Assembly (NCBI GenBank): GCA_014773175.1
Contig: VXCM01000048.1
Span: 174,199-238,198 of the forward strand
Origin: Lucifuga dentata
Taxonomy: Eukaryota > Chordata > Actinopteri > Ophidiiformes > Bythitidae
Direction of reading: 5' to 3'
DNA: 64,000 nt
Within the stretch, counting starts at the first letter, position 1; every line of letters starts with the position of its first letter. A program made the translations under genes and the position numbers. The notes beneath the pieces are model-generated. The model was not told the DNA's origin and ran no database searches. It saw only the letters and a program-made list of their open reading frames with translations. Below, piece by piece: positions 44,290 through 57,129 of this stretch.

Positions 44290-47200
44290 CTGAGCGGTCA
44301 GCACAGAGAAAAGAGACAGAAATGAAAAGCACAAACACTCATCAGAAAATACCAGAAACAGAATTTCAGATTGTCAGTGCTTCAATAAGTTATGTCCTAT
44401 TGCATAAATTTGATCTCCTGTTGTCCTTCTAAGAGCATTGCAGATATGTTCATGTACCATTCGTAAGCTTAGCATTATGTTGTCGTGGCTGCCTTCAGGA
44501 CCATTCTGAGATTGTGAGCTTTAGAGTTAAGGGTATTTAGTCAAACAAAAGAGATAAGAAACCCAATCTCGTCCATTATCACTAGGGCCAATTGTATATA
44601 CTAACTGTACATCCTGTAATATGAAATCTTTTGACACAAATCTCCATTTAGGCCAATCAAAGCTCCTGTGATGGTTGCACATTGATACGTGATCTGGCGC
44701 TTCTGTGAAAGTGTGATCTGATGATTCTGTTTTGTCACATCACCTCCTCTTGATCTGCGCTCTCCAGGTCCCTCCATTCCTCAATAGGCCGTCCCAGATC
44801 AATGGTGTTCATGGGCAGCTTCACTTCTCCAATGACATCATGTTTGGAAAATCGGTCGTAGTCATAAACTGACATCACCAGCGTTTTCCCACCCAGTTCC
44901 TCGTATGGTACCTGATCACCAGACACAATGTTATTTTGTTTTAAATGACTGGAAGACCCTACTTATCCAAGTTTGGAATTTATTTTTCCCATTAGTAACA
45001 ATTCGACATTACAATTCACAAATAGGGATACATCTGTAGAGATTTCCCTCATGTGGTTCCATTTTCTTATGCAGTGCAACAACATGTAAGTCAGGTTGAT
45101 GAAAGAAGCCTAATTACCCAAAGTACAAATCCCTGTCCATGGTGTTTCCCAACTAAGGAAAATCAGTGAATGACAGGAAAAATGTTGAAATGAAATCGAA
45201 ATTATCAGAGAAAACATACTGGTGAAAAAAAAAAAAACACTGAACATGTATTTTAAGGACATTAATTGCATGTTTTTCTTCCTACAAGAAGAGATAATAT
45301 GGCAATCTGCAATGCACTGAGATATTGCTACTGAGACGCCTTGTCAAAATCTGGAATTGATAAAAGCCTTTCAGTTTAACATATGTAACAGGTAACTCAA
45401 ACCCTGATGATGAAACGTTAAACATGGCAATGAACATTTGGCTCTGGATGAAAACGGGCAGAGTATTCTTGGCAAAAAAGGTTTGTTTTCAGCTTCCAGT
45501 CTGACCCAGAGCCACGTCTCAAGTCTCTGCGGGCCTTATTAGCTGGGACAGGAAGGAGCAGTTTGTAGGTTGCATAAGTTGGTGAGTGTGCAGCATCCAG
45601 TGAAACCTGACAGGCCAAACATTTCACATAGAGCTGCGTACAGAGGGCAGGTTCGGATGAATATTTGGGCGTATCATTGGGGATGCAGAATCATTTCATA
45701 TGACAACTTAAAGCCATTAACCAGCAGTTCAGTTAAATCTGTAGTGATGTTGTGTTTGACACTGGAGTCCTGTTTTCTCCCGAATAAGTTTGGGTAATTT
45801 TCATGCAACCTTGTATGATGTGATTGGGCTAATTGCAGCTTTAATCAAGTGCTTCGATTCTGGTGAGCTTCTTAAGGGAAAGAACTTAAAACTATGTGGG
45901 TTCAGTATGCACAAGCATTTTCACTACCCTTTCCTCAGTATGCACAAGCATCATTGCCAGTACACCACCAGAAGCCCATTCAATAACATTATTAATATTT
46001 ACATGCCAAAACAATATAATAATAAGTAGTACTTACTACATAAATAATAAGTCAATTAAATGGGTAGGGTGCATTATGCTGTTTAGAATTAAATCCATCA
46101 TGTACTGTAGTCAAGAGCGTAGATGCTTCAACAAGGCTTCATCTCCCCGTCACAAGAATTATATAACTGTAGACATTTTTATGAGACCTACCTTGAATAC
46201 AAATGTCTCGTTGAAGACAGGGTTGAGTGTTTTCTTGTGGACTTTGGTGTCAAACTTCTTCTTTTTGTCAGGTAGGAGCAGGACTTTGACGTAAGGATCG
46301 GAGGTTCCACCTGAATCCATGGATATGAGGTCTGCAGCTTGAAGGATGCCAACTGTGAGCTGCGGCAGGGGAGCGGGCAGGGGTCGGGGGTCAGGACGAG
46401 TAAAGAGAGAATTTGATCAGGTGAAAATCCAACATTTATGAGAAGGTTTGTGTCAGCGTTGCTGCTGCAAAATTAAAGCCACAGAATTGTTATATAACAC
46501 AAAATGACAAAACTAAGTAGATTCAGGCAAAATAGATTCAAAGTGCAACTTTTACTCTTGGCTTTGCTCAGTTTTATGCTAAAGAACTTCCTCTTTGCTT
46601 CAATACCTCAAACGTCATAAAATAATGTCAAATATTGTGACCACCTCCATTTGCTGCTGGGTTACATCATTACACTCATGATAATTAAGATTATAAGTGT
46701 TCAATATGCCTCACAAAATATGTATTTTACAACTTAGTGAAGCACATTTGTGACAACCACAGACCTTTGTATTCTCAAAGTCGTAATCTATAGAATACTG
46801 CAGCTTCCCCAGTTTCTCTTGTTCTTTCTCCTCTTCCTCTTTCTCCTCCTCTGTCAGTCCAGTCTCTCCCTCGTCATCATCGTCATCCTGGGGTTTCTGT
46901 GGTGTGAAAGCAACAAAACAAAGACGGCATTAAAGATCATGGGCAAGTAATCCAAATATAGGATTCCCCACAACAGCATGCCACAGACACTGGACCTCCG
47001 TGTGAGATACATGTTTTGGTTTCTGCTTACCTCTACAGCATCTGATGGCATTTCAAAGTCAGTTTGTAATAATCAAGAACTGATCAGTTACCAGGTGAAA
47101 AATCTCTATTGGTAACACATGTTGTGTTTTCACTTCTGCGCATCTCATCTTCTCAGTTTTTGATCGTTTGGCAATTCCTTTGACATGCTTGCGCAATCCA

Positions 47201-49604
47201 GTGACAGAATCAGCCAAAGTCAGTGGAGGCATTGCATGCTAGTTCCACTAAGAGGGGTAATGAATGCAAATTTTTTCCAATGAAATCAAATAATTGCATA
47301 ATTCTTTTATTTATCAAAGAGGCTCTGATTTTATTGAATGAAAACAGAGTTAAATGTTTCTAAAAAAAAAAAAAAAAAAAAAAACCCTAAAGGAACTAGC
47401 TAACAACAGTAAGTGCTAATGCATATTAAATTATAAAGGCAAATAACGCATAATATTCAGGGCAAGGAGATGAATTTCATATGATATTCTACTTATCAAT
47501 TCATGATTTATAACTGGGTTATAATTTGGGTTTGTTCTCAACCCTACACTCATAACATTCTTATTTCAAGATAATACTCAAAACTATTTCAAGGCACCTG
47601 CATGTCTCTCACCGCTTAATTTATGTGCATCGCTTATGTGCAAAAATGTCACTCTTCTTCTTCAGTTTGCCGTTACTACAATAAATCATTCAAAATTAAA
47701 GGGCACAGCCAGCTATTTGCATAAGTCTTGTCTTAGTGGTCAAGGTGACCTTGTCTTTGGAATGTTTGCAGAAGTGTAAGTTATTACTTTTGAGGCCATC
47801 CAGTGCTAGCGTCTCCTCAATCTAACTCCCCCTTGAGTATTACAGGCATTTTAGTGTAATTAAAAGGACAGATTTGAGAGTATTTGGTTGTTCATGCATT
47901 GTATCATCACCGTTTCCATGTCTCCCAAACAACCAACCATGCCCTTTATCACATGCATAGATTAATAGTGTTAAAGTGTCTTGCATATCATCTCTTAATC
48001 CAATACTTTCCATATTGGTGTGAGTTACTGTTACATTGTCCAGGAACAATGTGTTAGATGGTTAGACTCTCCTCTCTGGGGTTTATGGAGCACATCATAG
48101 CTTTCCATATTTACATTCTCAAGCTGTCATAACAAAAAAAAAAAAAAAAAAAAAAAAAGTTGGGGAAAAAAGCAAAGGAAGCTACGACTTTCATTCCATG
48201 AAACCCCCCTCCACCCAGGGGCCAGAGAGCGTCAGTGTGAGCTATCCACCTACCGTAGAGCAGGATCCACCACAGTCAAGAAACACGAGGCACACACAAG
48301 ACAGACACAAAGCGGAGAAGGAGGAGAGCAGAGAGAGGAAGAGATTCAACTCACAAGACACCAGAAACCAAACACACGAATAAAAAAAAAAGAAAGGCAG
48401 TCAACAATACCACCACCACCACAATTATGATGAGAAATGACACACTTGTTTTTTTGTACAGAATTACCCCGTCATACGTCCACTCAGGGACAATAATTCA
48501 CACTGCGGATACAAATAATTGATTGGTTTAATTAACTGTCGTTGAAGATATATGATGATGCCAGCTTATTAAACTTCAAATTAATCATGAGTTTTCCTAA
48601 CATTTGTCTTCTGATTTACTGGTTCCACAATCTCAGAATAGTTGTGGGCCTTATGCCATTATCGCCGATTCTGACGTGAAGCTCTTTGTGCAGCTCAGTA
48701 AACCATCCCAAAGCAAACTTGCTTATTATTCCTAGCCACCCTGTTAAGAATGTGTGCCATTTTTCACCACTGGCCACAATGGAATACGTCACACTTTTTA
48801 ACAACCACAACAACAACATCAAATAAATGGAGGGGAAGAGAGCTCTCCTTGTGTCCTCTGTAGCCTCGGCTAAAAGAGCTGCTGGTAAAAGATTAAATTT
48901 GGTTAGCTACAGACGCCATGAAATGAATAATAACTGAACACTATATCACAAAAAGAAAACCTTTCACATTGTTCAAATAGTTGGCATATGTTCCTTTAGA
49001 ATATAGCAAAATGAAAAAGAAGAGATAAAATGTCAGTATGAGTTTGAGAATCTGAAACATCGTTATCCTAAATTTCATTCTATAATGTTCTCATGAGCGT
49101 GAAGGGAGCGTCATACCTCACCACCCTGCATGTTCTTCATGTTGAATCCATCCTTGCCCTTCTTCCCCTTCTTGTTCTTCTTCTTCTTACAGCAGCATTT
49201 CTTGATTATGCAGAAGCAGCAGGTGAGGATAAGCAAAGCAGCCACCACAGCGATGGCAATCAGAGCCCATGGAGGCACTGCCACATTCAAAACAACACAG
49301 GGGAAACAGTTCGACTGTAACTTTGGCACTTCTTCCAACAAAACAGCAACATATCATCAATTAAAGGTTGACAGATAGATCATCAGTGTTATAACTTACG
49401 TGGGATTTTATCAATTTCATTCAAGAATTTGCTCTTGATTTCTTCAAACATGTCATTCTTGTTGATCTCAGTGTCGTTGGAGCCAGAGGTCTCTGCCACA
49501 GTGGTGATGACAGCTGGAGCAGAAGTCATGGCCATGGTGGTGGCACCCGTGGGCTCTGCATCCACCATGGCCACTGGCTTCTTCTTGAACAAGTTAAACT
49601 TCAT
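43537..49604 (-). CDS. syt2: Synaptotagmin (SYT2-type calcium sensor)
   Basis: A vesicle membrane calcium sensor for fast neurotransmitter release. Minus-strand coding exons in order: 49604-49400, 49277-49117, 46887-46765, 46359-46192, 44911-44744, 44289-44172, 43984-43851, 43752-43537. They sum to 1293 nt, 430 aa, and all junctions are in phase. Layout: luminal N-terminus 1-68, membrane segment 71-90 ([20 protein letters not shown]), Cys/Lys-rich stop-transfer, acidic linker, C2A about 150-275, C2B about 280-415. All ten calcium-binding aspartates are present ([36 protein letters not shown]). The C2B polybasic [12 protein letters not shown] and the C-terminal WHAL motif are kept. SYT1 and SYT5 are close relatives; SYT2 is preferred because PPP1R12B and SYT2 are also neighbours in human. 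Confidence 0.9.
44744..46887 (-). CDS. syt2: syt2: acidic linker and C2A domain exons
   Basis: Exon 46887-46765 encodes an Asp/Glu-rich linker ([16 protein letters not shown]) and the start of C2A ([16 protein letters not shown]). Exons 46359-46192 and 44911-44744 (168 nt each) complete C2[19 protein letters not shown], then [19 protein letters not shown], then [20 protein letters not shown]. All five calcium-ligand Asp residues are there. Confidence 0.9.
44912..46191 (-). other. syt2 intron within the C2A domain
   Basis: 1.3 kb of unique sequence with a small repeat (agtatgcacaagcat at about 45905 and 45936). Nothing else seen. Confidence 0.5.
46888..49116 (-). other. syt2 intron between anchor and linker exons
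   Basis: 2.2 kb. A poly-A run lies at 47362-47383 and another at 48128-48158. The stretch near 48180-48390 is purine/CA-rich with no conserved frame. No exon recognised. Confidence 0.5.
49117..49604 (-). CDS. syt2: syt2: luminal N-terminus and membrane anchor exons
   Basis: The first coding exon starts ATG at 49604 (MKFNLFKKK) and ends NEIDKIP, joining in phase 1 to the exon with [12 protein letters not shown]. An AG acceptor at 49629-49630 shows that this exon also has 24 bases of leader and that an upstream untranslated exon exists. After the membrane helix come Cys residues that are palmitoylated in synaptotagmins and a Lys-rich run ([15 protein letters not shown]). Confidence 0.9.
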
Positions 49605-50777
49605 TGTCAAAGACGAGGCACAGGGTCCCTGAGACACATAGAGTGCAGACAAAAGGGGGCAGCAGACATTAGAAGGAAAAGCAATGACAGACAATGTTAA
49701 GGTAGGTCATTGCAAAGATGAGATACTGTATCTTTATGGAGGAAGACTACTAAGACCACTGAGTATGTTATTGATACAATACATGCAACAACACATTTTG
49801 TTTTGTGGTGTTAAAAAAAGGAAATATACTTTTCAGAATGTACTTTCCATACTGTCAAGTTAGAATTATTGTTACTACAGTATATATTACTTATACAAGT
49901 GTCACATACATCTCAAAGGCCTCTGCAAGCACACAAAACAATGGTTCCTGACCAGCCCAAGTTCTCTAAGAAGAAAAAAAAAAATACTATAAAACATCTT
50001 AACATATAAGAAAAAAAATTTAGGAAACTTTAATCTCCTTTCCTGAAATGGCAAGAAGCTCCAGGTGGGGAAGCAGGCAAATGCAAAAACAGAAAACAAA
50101 TAGATAATAATAGAGGAAGATACATGTCCCATAACTCCACAAGACCCTAAAATCCAAGATCCAAAAAAAACCCCAGTGAGATGGTCCAATGAACAAGTCA
50201 AATAAAAAAGTACAAAAGAAAAATAGTTGACAGTTGAGTGTCAAATCTTCTTTGCATATTACTGAGCATACTCCAAGATTAACAATAACATTACTGTAAT
50301 TGCATGAAGTCCAATTTTTTCAGCCTTTCCACTTAATTAGTATCATGTATATTTTCTTCTAGCTGACTGGTACTTATGAGACTGACCAAACCAATGTCTA
50401 CAAATTAGCAAAATAGTCTTTCATGCTATATATTGTAGCTCATCTAATAAGTGATTTAAAAAAAAAGACGATCCCATTCGTTTGAGAAATGGGATACTGT
50501 GTTGCAAGATCTACAATGAAGCCACTCGACCCTGTGAAAAATAGAGACCGAATAACAGACTTGAAGTCATCGTAATCATGTCTATTGTCAGTGAAGTATT
50601 AAACAGAAATCAATCCTGTGAATAAGCACACGTTCTTAATGGAGAATCCTAATTGGATAAGATAAACTAATCCATTATGCTGATGATGTGAGAATTTACT
50701 GTCACTCTGAAGATTAAAAATGAGCAGAAACTAAAGTGATCATTCCTCTCCTCTCAAAGCAATGGTCAGACTGAACT

Positions 50778-51270
50778 AAATAAAGCCGATTTCACATTCT
50801 CCGGATTCTCCGTTTTGACGCTGCACTCGAAGTTCAGCCAAACTCAACTTTGACCTTTCCGCTGTTGACCTTTCCAACATGCAACCAATCAGAGAACAGC
50901 TATATGTCATGTAAGCAGAAGCGGTACAACGATGGAGGAGAAGCTCATAACTCTTGTACAGCAATTTCCAGACTTGTGCAACACAACTTTAAAATCATAT
51001 CACAGTCTCATCGTGCACCCGCATTTGCCATTTTTTTTCTTTGAATGAGAAGCTCTACAGCCTTCTTTGTTGAAGGCCATGTGAAGTCCATGGTAAAAAC
51101 TCGTAACCATCAACACGTCATCAGCGATGAGTGCTTTCTGTCAGCGTTTGGTTGAGCGTCAGCAACTCTGCTCATGTACATGTAAGCATGCTCATGTAAG
51201 CAGAGCACTGGGCGCCCAGCTCAGCGCAACACTCAACGCTGAACACGTGAAACCAGCCAAGACCCAGAGG
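50778..51270 (+). mobile_element. Remnant of a MADF-domain (Harbinger/PIF-like) element
   Basis: ATG at 50932 opens a 38-codon frame, MEEKLITLVQQFPDLCN then TTLKSYHSL, which matches the start of a MADF DNA-binding domain as found in the accessory protein of Harbinger/PIF transposons and their host relatives. It then breaks down. The ends have a short inverted match (gccgatttcac left, gtgaaaccagcc right). The remainder of the MADF gene and any transposase are missing. Element class is inference. Confidence 0.5.
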
Positions 51271-51436
51271 GAGAACAACATCCCAGCAAAATTATCGCAG
51301 AATTAAATGGTTAGGGAGATGGGAGAGCCTCGTCCCTTGAATTTGTTTGCCTGCCTGTCTGTTAGTTGTTAGACAGTGTTTCTCCCTCTGTAACCCTGTG
51401 GAAGAATAAGTTGCTACGGAAAACGATGAGTCAGTG

Positions 51437-51442
<6 letters not shown>

Positions 51443-51485
<43 letters not shown>
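51443..51485 (+). repeat. (GA)n microsatellite
   Basis: Uninterrupted GA dinucleotides. Confidence 0.95.
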
Positions 51486-51488
<3 letters not shown>

Positions 51489-53367
51489 GATTAGTTATGT
51501 TTACTTGGATTTGAACTCATCCTGAAAATGCTTGTATTTTGTGCTGTAAATTCAGATTCCAGGGAATTTTTTTTTTTTTTTTTTAATCACAGCAATAGTT
51601 CTATTTCAGTGTTTTGAGCTTCCATATCAATACATGTGCAACTCAAACCTTTCTTTATAAAGTTATAGCTATTTATAATGCTCTCATCTAAACCCTTGTA
51701 GTGGAAATCTCTAGTAATGTCAAACATACATATTTATACATTTTCATGTCTGATAATACTTTAATCATATCCCACAGTAACTTCTGATTGAGTCAATATA
51801 GTGTGTGGTCCGTTAGTGACTGCCACAGGAGCAGAGCACGCTGACCTGGCTGAATGGTGCAATGCCTGTTTGAGTGTAATACCCTGTTAAAAATGTCCAT
51901 GGTTACTGCTCTCAATAAGGGATAATCAATATCAGAAGACAGATGGTACCGTGACAGCAAATAAGGTACTGATGAGAAGATCAGGAGTTTAGAATTTGCT
52001 GTGATTGGTTTATGGGATTCAAGTCTCCTCTGAAACTATGTATAAACTTGTTGTATTCATGTGAGAGTTCAGTTACTTTGCAAACTAACTCAGGTCTTTA
52101 TTACATCAATGAAGATCCTCTGATGATTTTGCCTCCCAAAGCTTTATTTTTCTTCCACACCGTCAACCAAGAAAAACAATATACTTAATGATGGCTGCAA
52201 AGCTGGGACATTTCATCTCCTTTTCCCTGTTTCGCTATTAAGCAGCCAAACCAGTGATGCTACACATTTCCAGAAAGTTGGAAATTCCAGGAATTTGCCA
52301 ATTTTCTTATTTCTGTTTTTTTTCTCAATTACCGGTATTTATTAAATTTATTAAAGTTATTCTACTTTTTTTTTTTTTTAAANTTTTTTTTTTTTTTAAA
52401 CACTTCATGCACTTTATGGAGGCTGCCAAACATCACCTTAAACTTACTGTAATCCTTATTATATGACAATAAGAGGAATAAATTAAACTGTTATCCTGAA
52501 ACACATATGGAGGTTGCCATTCAAATCTCTTTCTCTCTCACCACAATCAGAAACTAATAAAACAAGAGTCTCTGAGAATAGTCTGGCTTTCTATTCTTTG
52601 GAAATTCAATATACTGCAAACAGCTGACAAAATCAATTTACCTCCCAGGCCCAAGTGAGCATTATATCATGTATTATCGCTCTGCTCTTTGCATCAGTAT
52701 GACTGACACCAGCATGCTATTAGCATTTACTGCTGAAGATGGAGGTATTCATGCTCTGATCGAAATGAGATTTGTTGTGTATTCACAAAATGGAATAAAA
52801 TGTATTCTGCCGATACCTGGAGGCGTTTGACAACTGTAGCATCAGTTCACCTTGGATTAAATCAGAATCTATTCGCTATGATTTGGTAAAGAGAAAAGAG
52901 AATTCCTTCTTTTTTGTGCTCATTTATCAGATTCCTCCAAGTACACAACACCTGCTACATTGGAGCCATTTGAAACAAAACAGTCCAGCGATTTGGATGT
53001 AAACTGTATCTTTTTCACTGCAGTATGATGCATTTACTGGAATGGCTAACAGAGAAATAATACAGCCTCTCTCTCTTACACAACTGTTTGAAACTGCAAC
53101 CATTTGCAGTTTGGTGAACGTGTTAGTGCCGAACAAAATGACACACACACACACTGCCTCTATGGCCCAAACCCACTCAAAATAGTGCTAAAGTACAAAT
53201 GTTCACTTGTTCTACAGCTCTATGTTTCTTTGTTTTTCTCCATGGCGAAGAAATCTTCAGGTAAAATCATACAAATGTGATCATATTTGAATGTGTTTTG
53301 ACATGAAATTAATAAATTTCCTCGTGACCTGAGGGGTATATGACATGATACACTCAACGCTGTTGCT

Positions 53368-53952
53368 TTAAAGGACCATACCATCCATTTTTGAGCCTAA
53401 TATATTAAATTTTCATACACTGACAATCATTTCCCAAAGGATAAAACTGTATTTCAGCTTTCCTGGTATTTTCAAAATCTCTAAATTTTTCAAAATCAGA
53501 TATTCAAGCAATACACCAACCTTAAAAATTGATGCTTCGTCTGCTAATAGGTACGCAAAATTATAAACTCACGGTCATTTAAATTTTTCAATAAACGCAG
53601 GTCTTCCTTTGGGATTATACAGTATTCCCCAGTGGAAACATACTTTCACTCCATGCTTTTTATTGCACTTAACGCTAAAATTACAAAACTTCAAAAACCC
53701 TGAATATACATGTTGTTCACAATAATGGATTACCTATCCCAAGAACATTTCACATATCAACATGTTGATTTTAATAGAGTACCAGAGAATGAACTGAAAC
53801 CAATGGCAGTCTGGAAGTTAGGAGAAAAAAACCCCCCAAAAAACTCACCATTCTAGTAGTATACTCTGGGAAATGACTGTCAGTAACCTTATGTATATGA
53901 AACTTTTATATATTAGGCGCAAACACGCAAAATTTGCAGTACAGTTCTTTAA
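53368..53952. mobile_element. TTAA-flanked inverted-repeat element, copy 1
   Basis: Starts TTAAAGGACCATAC, followed soon by gagcctaatatatt, and ends with aatatatt-like ttaggcgcaaac and then GTTCTTTAA. The two ends are inverted versions of each other. Inside are sequences shared with the other copies (for example gttgattttaatagagtacc and ccagtggaaacata). TTAA at both borders suggests a piggyBac-like origin, though the TTAA could belong to the repeat itself. Confidence 0.7.
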
Positions 53953-54078
53953 GGATCTAAACCTGTATTGCATGTATAGGACTACATGCATCATTATAAT
54001 ATAACGTTCAGAGCTTTTCTTAAAAGGCACTGAAAGAGAAATGATCTGTCTCCTTTTAAAGAGGCAATTTCCATCCAA

Positions 54079-54079
<1 letters not shown>

Positions 54080-54126
<47 letters not shown>

Positions 54127-54130
54127 ACAC
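54080..54130 (+). repeat. (CA)n microsatellite
   Basis: CA dinucleotides, one TA unit near the end. Confidence 0.95.
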
Positions 54131-55073
54131 AATTGCATCAGTCTCAACATAAAACTGTATGGTGAAAGTCAGAACAAAACAGTATCAAGACTGATCATTC
54201 AGTCAGTGTTGGTGTGTCTTCACACTGTAGCTTGCATTCGTTTTACCTGTGACATCATACCAACAAAGTAAACATGGACCAGCAGCACACTTCACTATCA
54301 GCATCTGCTACACACACTCATGATGTAACTTCATCTTTATTGACTCCAGTACCACAAATCAGTAAATATCCTATTCACAAAATGTGTATTTTAAAGCAGG
54401 CTTTAAAATCCTCTGAGTTCCCCTTCTCATCACTCTATCGGTTGGTAGCAACTGTGCCGTTCCCCTATCAGCCCATGTGCTGTAGGCCAGCAGATCATTG
54501 TTGCTAAGCAATCCTGATAGTGTCTATCAGCTCTCCAGAAACACCCTCAACCTGCTCATAGCCCGGCTACCGGCCAATCAAATAGCCAACTGGCTTGAGA
54601 CCAGCCTCGCGTCATTGCCGGAGCAGTCGGCGTGGACATGATATGACTGTCTGCCTCTCAGCTCTGATGTACGATGATTAAAGTTTAAGCTGCAACAAGA
54701 CTCCCTCCCAAAAGATTTCTGCTGGTCACTTTAACACTTTGTGTGTCTTCATCTGTGTGTCTTCATCTGGCTCCATAAACCACCCCTTCAGGCAACTATT
54801 CTCACTGTTGAAACCATTTTTTGAGATCAGCTGTACTGTGTTTTTGCCATACGTTCCTTGCGTGCTCACCTTTCCAGTTCATAAATGACTTGAGCTGCTA
54901 ACTTCCATAACTTAGCATATGCTGCCTGCTGTCGTTTGATGAGAAGTGATGAGGACCGAGGCTGAAACACATCCAGGTGCCTCTTTCTTCTGTGGTGGTG
55001 TTTAGCTCTGCTCTATTAACTCTCAGCCCTTATCTACCTTGATTTCTGCAGCTCGTCACTGACCAACAGCACT

Positions 55074-55116
<43 letters not shown>

Positions 55117-55310
55117 CTGTAACATCTATACAATAGTGATGCATGATGATTTTCAGGTATGCACTCACCATAAGAACGACTCACTTGTTACTCAAATACA
55201 GATTCTATCAAACATTGCCTTAAACAGCCACATTCTAGTCATATATTTTGATTATATTTGTATCACACAACTGCACCATGAGTTACAACAATCTGAAAAC
55301 AAAAACTTAC

Positions 55311-55587
55311 CAGTCAAATGCAGTGCCCCCCACTGTGAGGCCCATCCAATATCACCCACTGTTTGGGCTGTAGTTCCTCACAGCTGTGCTAACAGTCTGA
55401 TCTCTCCCATAAGCAGAGACTGCAGTCTCCTCTCTCCACTGCAGCACTACACTCCCCCAACCTCCCCCTCCTCCTTCTCTTCCAATGCACACCATCTCCC
55501 CCCATTTTTCCACCCTCCCATCACAAGTCTCCCTCCCTCACCTCCCAGCTCCCTCACCTCCCAGCTCCCTCTTCTTATGTACTCATG

Positions 55588-55634
<47 letters not shown>

Positions 55635-55690
55635 CCCCCTCATTTGCGATGCTGCTCACACAGCTGAATGCAGCACACCACTCTTTGGTC
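55311..55690 (-). other. syt2: Candidate untranslated leader exon of syt2
   Basis: On the minus strand the sequence ending at 55311 (tttgactg) is followed by a consensus donor gtaagttttt. Upstream in the transcript lie a G/A-rich stretch and a (GA)n run (55589-55633 as CT on the plus strand), often seen in neuronal 5' UTRs. It would splice to the acceptor at 49629. The 5' limit is arbitrary; no TATA box is evident. This rests on one good donor and position. Confidence 0.4.
55589..55633 (+). repeat. (CT)n microsatellite
   Basis: CT dinucleotides ending in a C run. Just before it, ctccctcacctcccag is repeated in tandem (55534-55566). Confidence 0.95.
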
Positions 55691-55974
55691 TCGCATTGGA
55701 GGGCAGTTGTAAAAGATCAATATGCAAAAGCTTTGGGGGTGTTTGAAGAGCAGCCACTGCTTGCACAAATCAGAGAGGAGCAGCGAGATGGAGATGGCTG
55801 AGCAGAAATCTGAGAAGAAGATCAGCAAATTGTTGGCGGGGTACCGACTTTACAAAATCAACTTGAAATTATTTCAGCGTGGCGCTTTAATATTTTTTAT
55901 TTTTTATGTAAAGTACTATCAGGGTCTCTGTGACATAGTCTAGACCTGTGGGGGATCCTTCATTGTCAAAGCAA

Positions 55975-55978
<4 letters not shown>

Positions 55979-56026
<48 letters not shown>
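55979..56026 (+). repeat. (GA)n microsatellite
   Basis: Uninterrupted GA dinucleotides. Confidence 0.95.
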
Positions 56027-56028
<2 letters not shown>

Positions 56029-56178
56029 AACATTGGAACCAAGGTGGATCAGGATAAACTGTCTGCTTTCCAGGTTATCCATCAGGAAAGCCATCAGCGA
56101 TGGCAGGTATTCAACAGATTTGCTGACTGCAAAGGATTTCTTCCAGTTACAACATTAGCAAAATATCTAGTATCTCAC

Positions 56179-56692
56179 TTAAAGGACATACTGGTGATTT
56201 TGCTTGTTTGAGCCCACTAAATACAACCCGCATACGTGTTATACTATTACCAATCATTTTCCAAAACAGACTGCAGGCAATAAATTGTACAATTTTTTTA
56301 TCTTCCAGACTGTTATTCATTTCAGTTTATTATTCCAGTGTGCTACAAAAATCAACTTGGAGAGACTGGAAACATGCTTGAGAAAAGTAATCCATCACAG
56401 TGCACAACAAGTGTATACGTAATTTTAGTGTTTCAACATGGATTCCACACAAAGCTAAACAGAAGAAAATGTGTGTCTCCACCAGGGAATATAGCATCAG
56501 GACAAGACGGCTTTTACTGAGAAATCAAAATGACCATGCCCTCTACAATTGTGCATAAGTGTTAGAAGACGAGGCAAAATGACAGGAAAACTAAAATACA
56601 GTTTTACGTTTTGGAAAATGGTTGGCAGTAAAGTGTATGCAGCTAGTATTTACTGGGCTCAAACATACAAATTCACCAATATGGTCCTTTAA
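56179..56692. mobile_element. TTAA-flanked inverted-repeat element, copy 2
   Basis: Starts TTAAAGGACATACTGG, then gtttgagcccac; ends gggctcaaacat, then GGTCCTTTAA. The interior shares caccagggaata and aaaatcaacttgg with copy 3. Confidence 0.7.
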
Positions 56693-57093
56693 GCACTTAC
56701 ATTATGAAAAGAACTGAAAATTTTAGCTAATTGCGCAACCAACATCTTGTCATTGAGCGCAGCCCTCTCCTGTCGCTTTCAATCAAATATAAATGCTACC
56801 ACATATGGCCGAAACTCAACCATAAAATGAACACATCTATGCATATGCAGATGTCAGATGTTTAATTCATACTAAAGGCTAAACAGCTTTCAAATGTTTG
56901 AAGAATCACTCAGCTTAACTTATGGCAAACTGAATCAATTTGAGTCAATGAACAGCTAAATGAAAATACCCCTCATATAATTACTCCTGTAGATATTTGT
57001 GCCCGTTCCATTCCAGTATTCAATCTCTTTTCCCTGCTTTCTCTTCAAACCTATTTCCCATCCTAACGCTCCTCAGGGAAACAGCTCTGTGTG

Positions 57094-57095
57094 CA

Positions 57096-57122
<27 letters not shown>
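57094..57122 (+). repeat. (GT)n microsatellite
   Basis: GT dinucleotides. Confidence 0.95.

Positions 57123-57129
<7 letters not shown>

Larger units (their letters stand above)
49629..55310 (-). other. Probable syt2 leader intron
   Basis: 5.7 kb between the acceptor of the first coding exon and the best upstream donor. It contains the MADF remnant, (GA)n at 51443-51485, a poly-T/N tract at 52368-52400, a TTAA-family element (53368-53952), (CA)n at 54080-54130 and a poly-A run at 55079-55113. A less AT-rich stretch with ccaatcaaa (54540-54680) might be a promoter. No coding exon recognised. Confidence 0.45.

Noticed and set aside
43537..49604. syt1 or syt5 as the identity of the synaptotagmin
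   Set aside because: Sequence is close to all three; the neighbouring ppp1r12b-like gene favours syt2. Not fully excluded without a tree.
55136..55801. 221-codon plus-strand open frame
   Set aside because: It runs through a (CT)n repeat read as Leu-Ser and has no domain; an open frame created by low-complexity DNA. The minus strand here fits a leader exon better.
55722..55943. Plus-strand frame with MEMAEQKSEKKISKLLAG
   Set aside because: It looks like a plausible gene start with a possible donor nearby, but I recognise no family and found no following exon.
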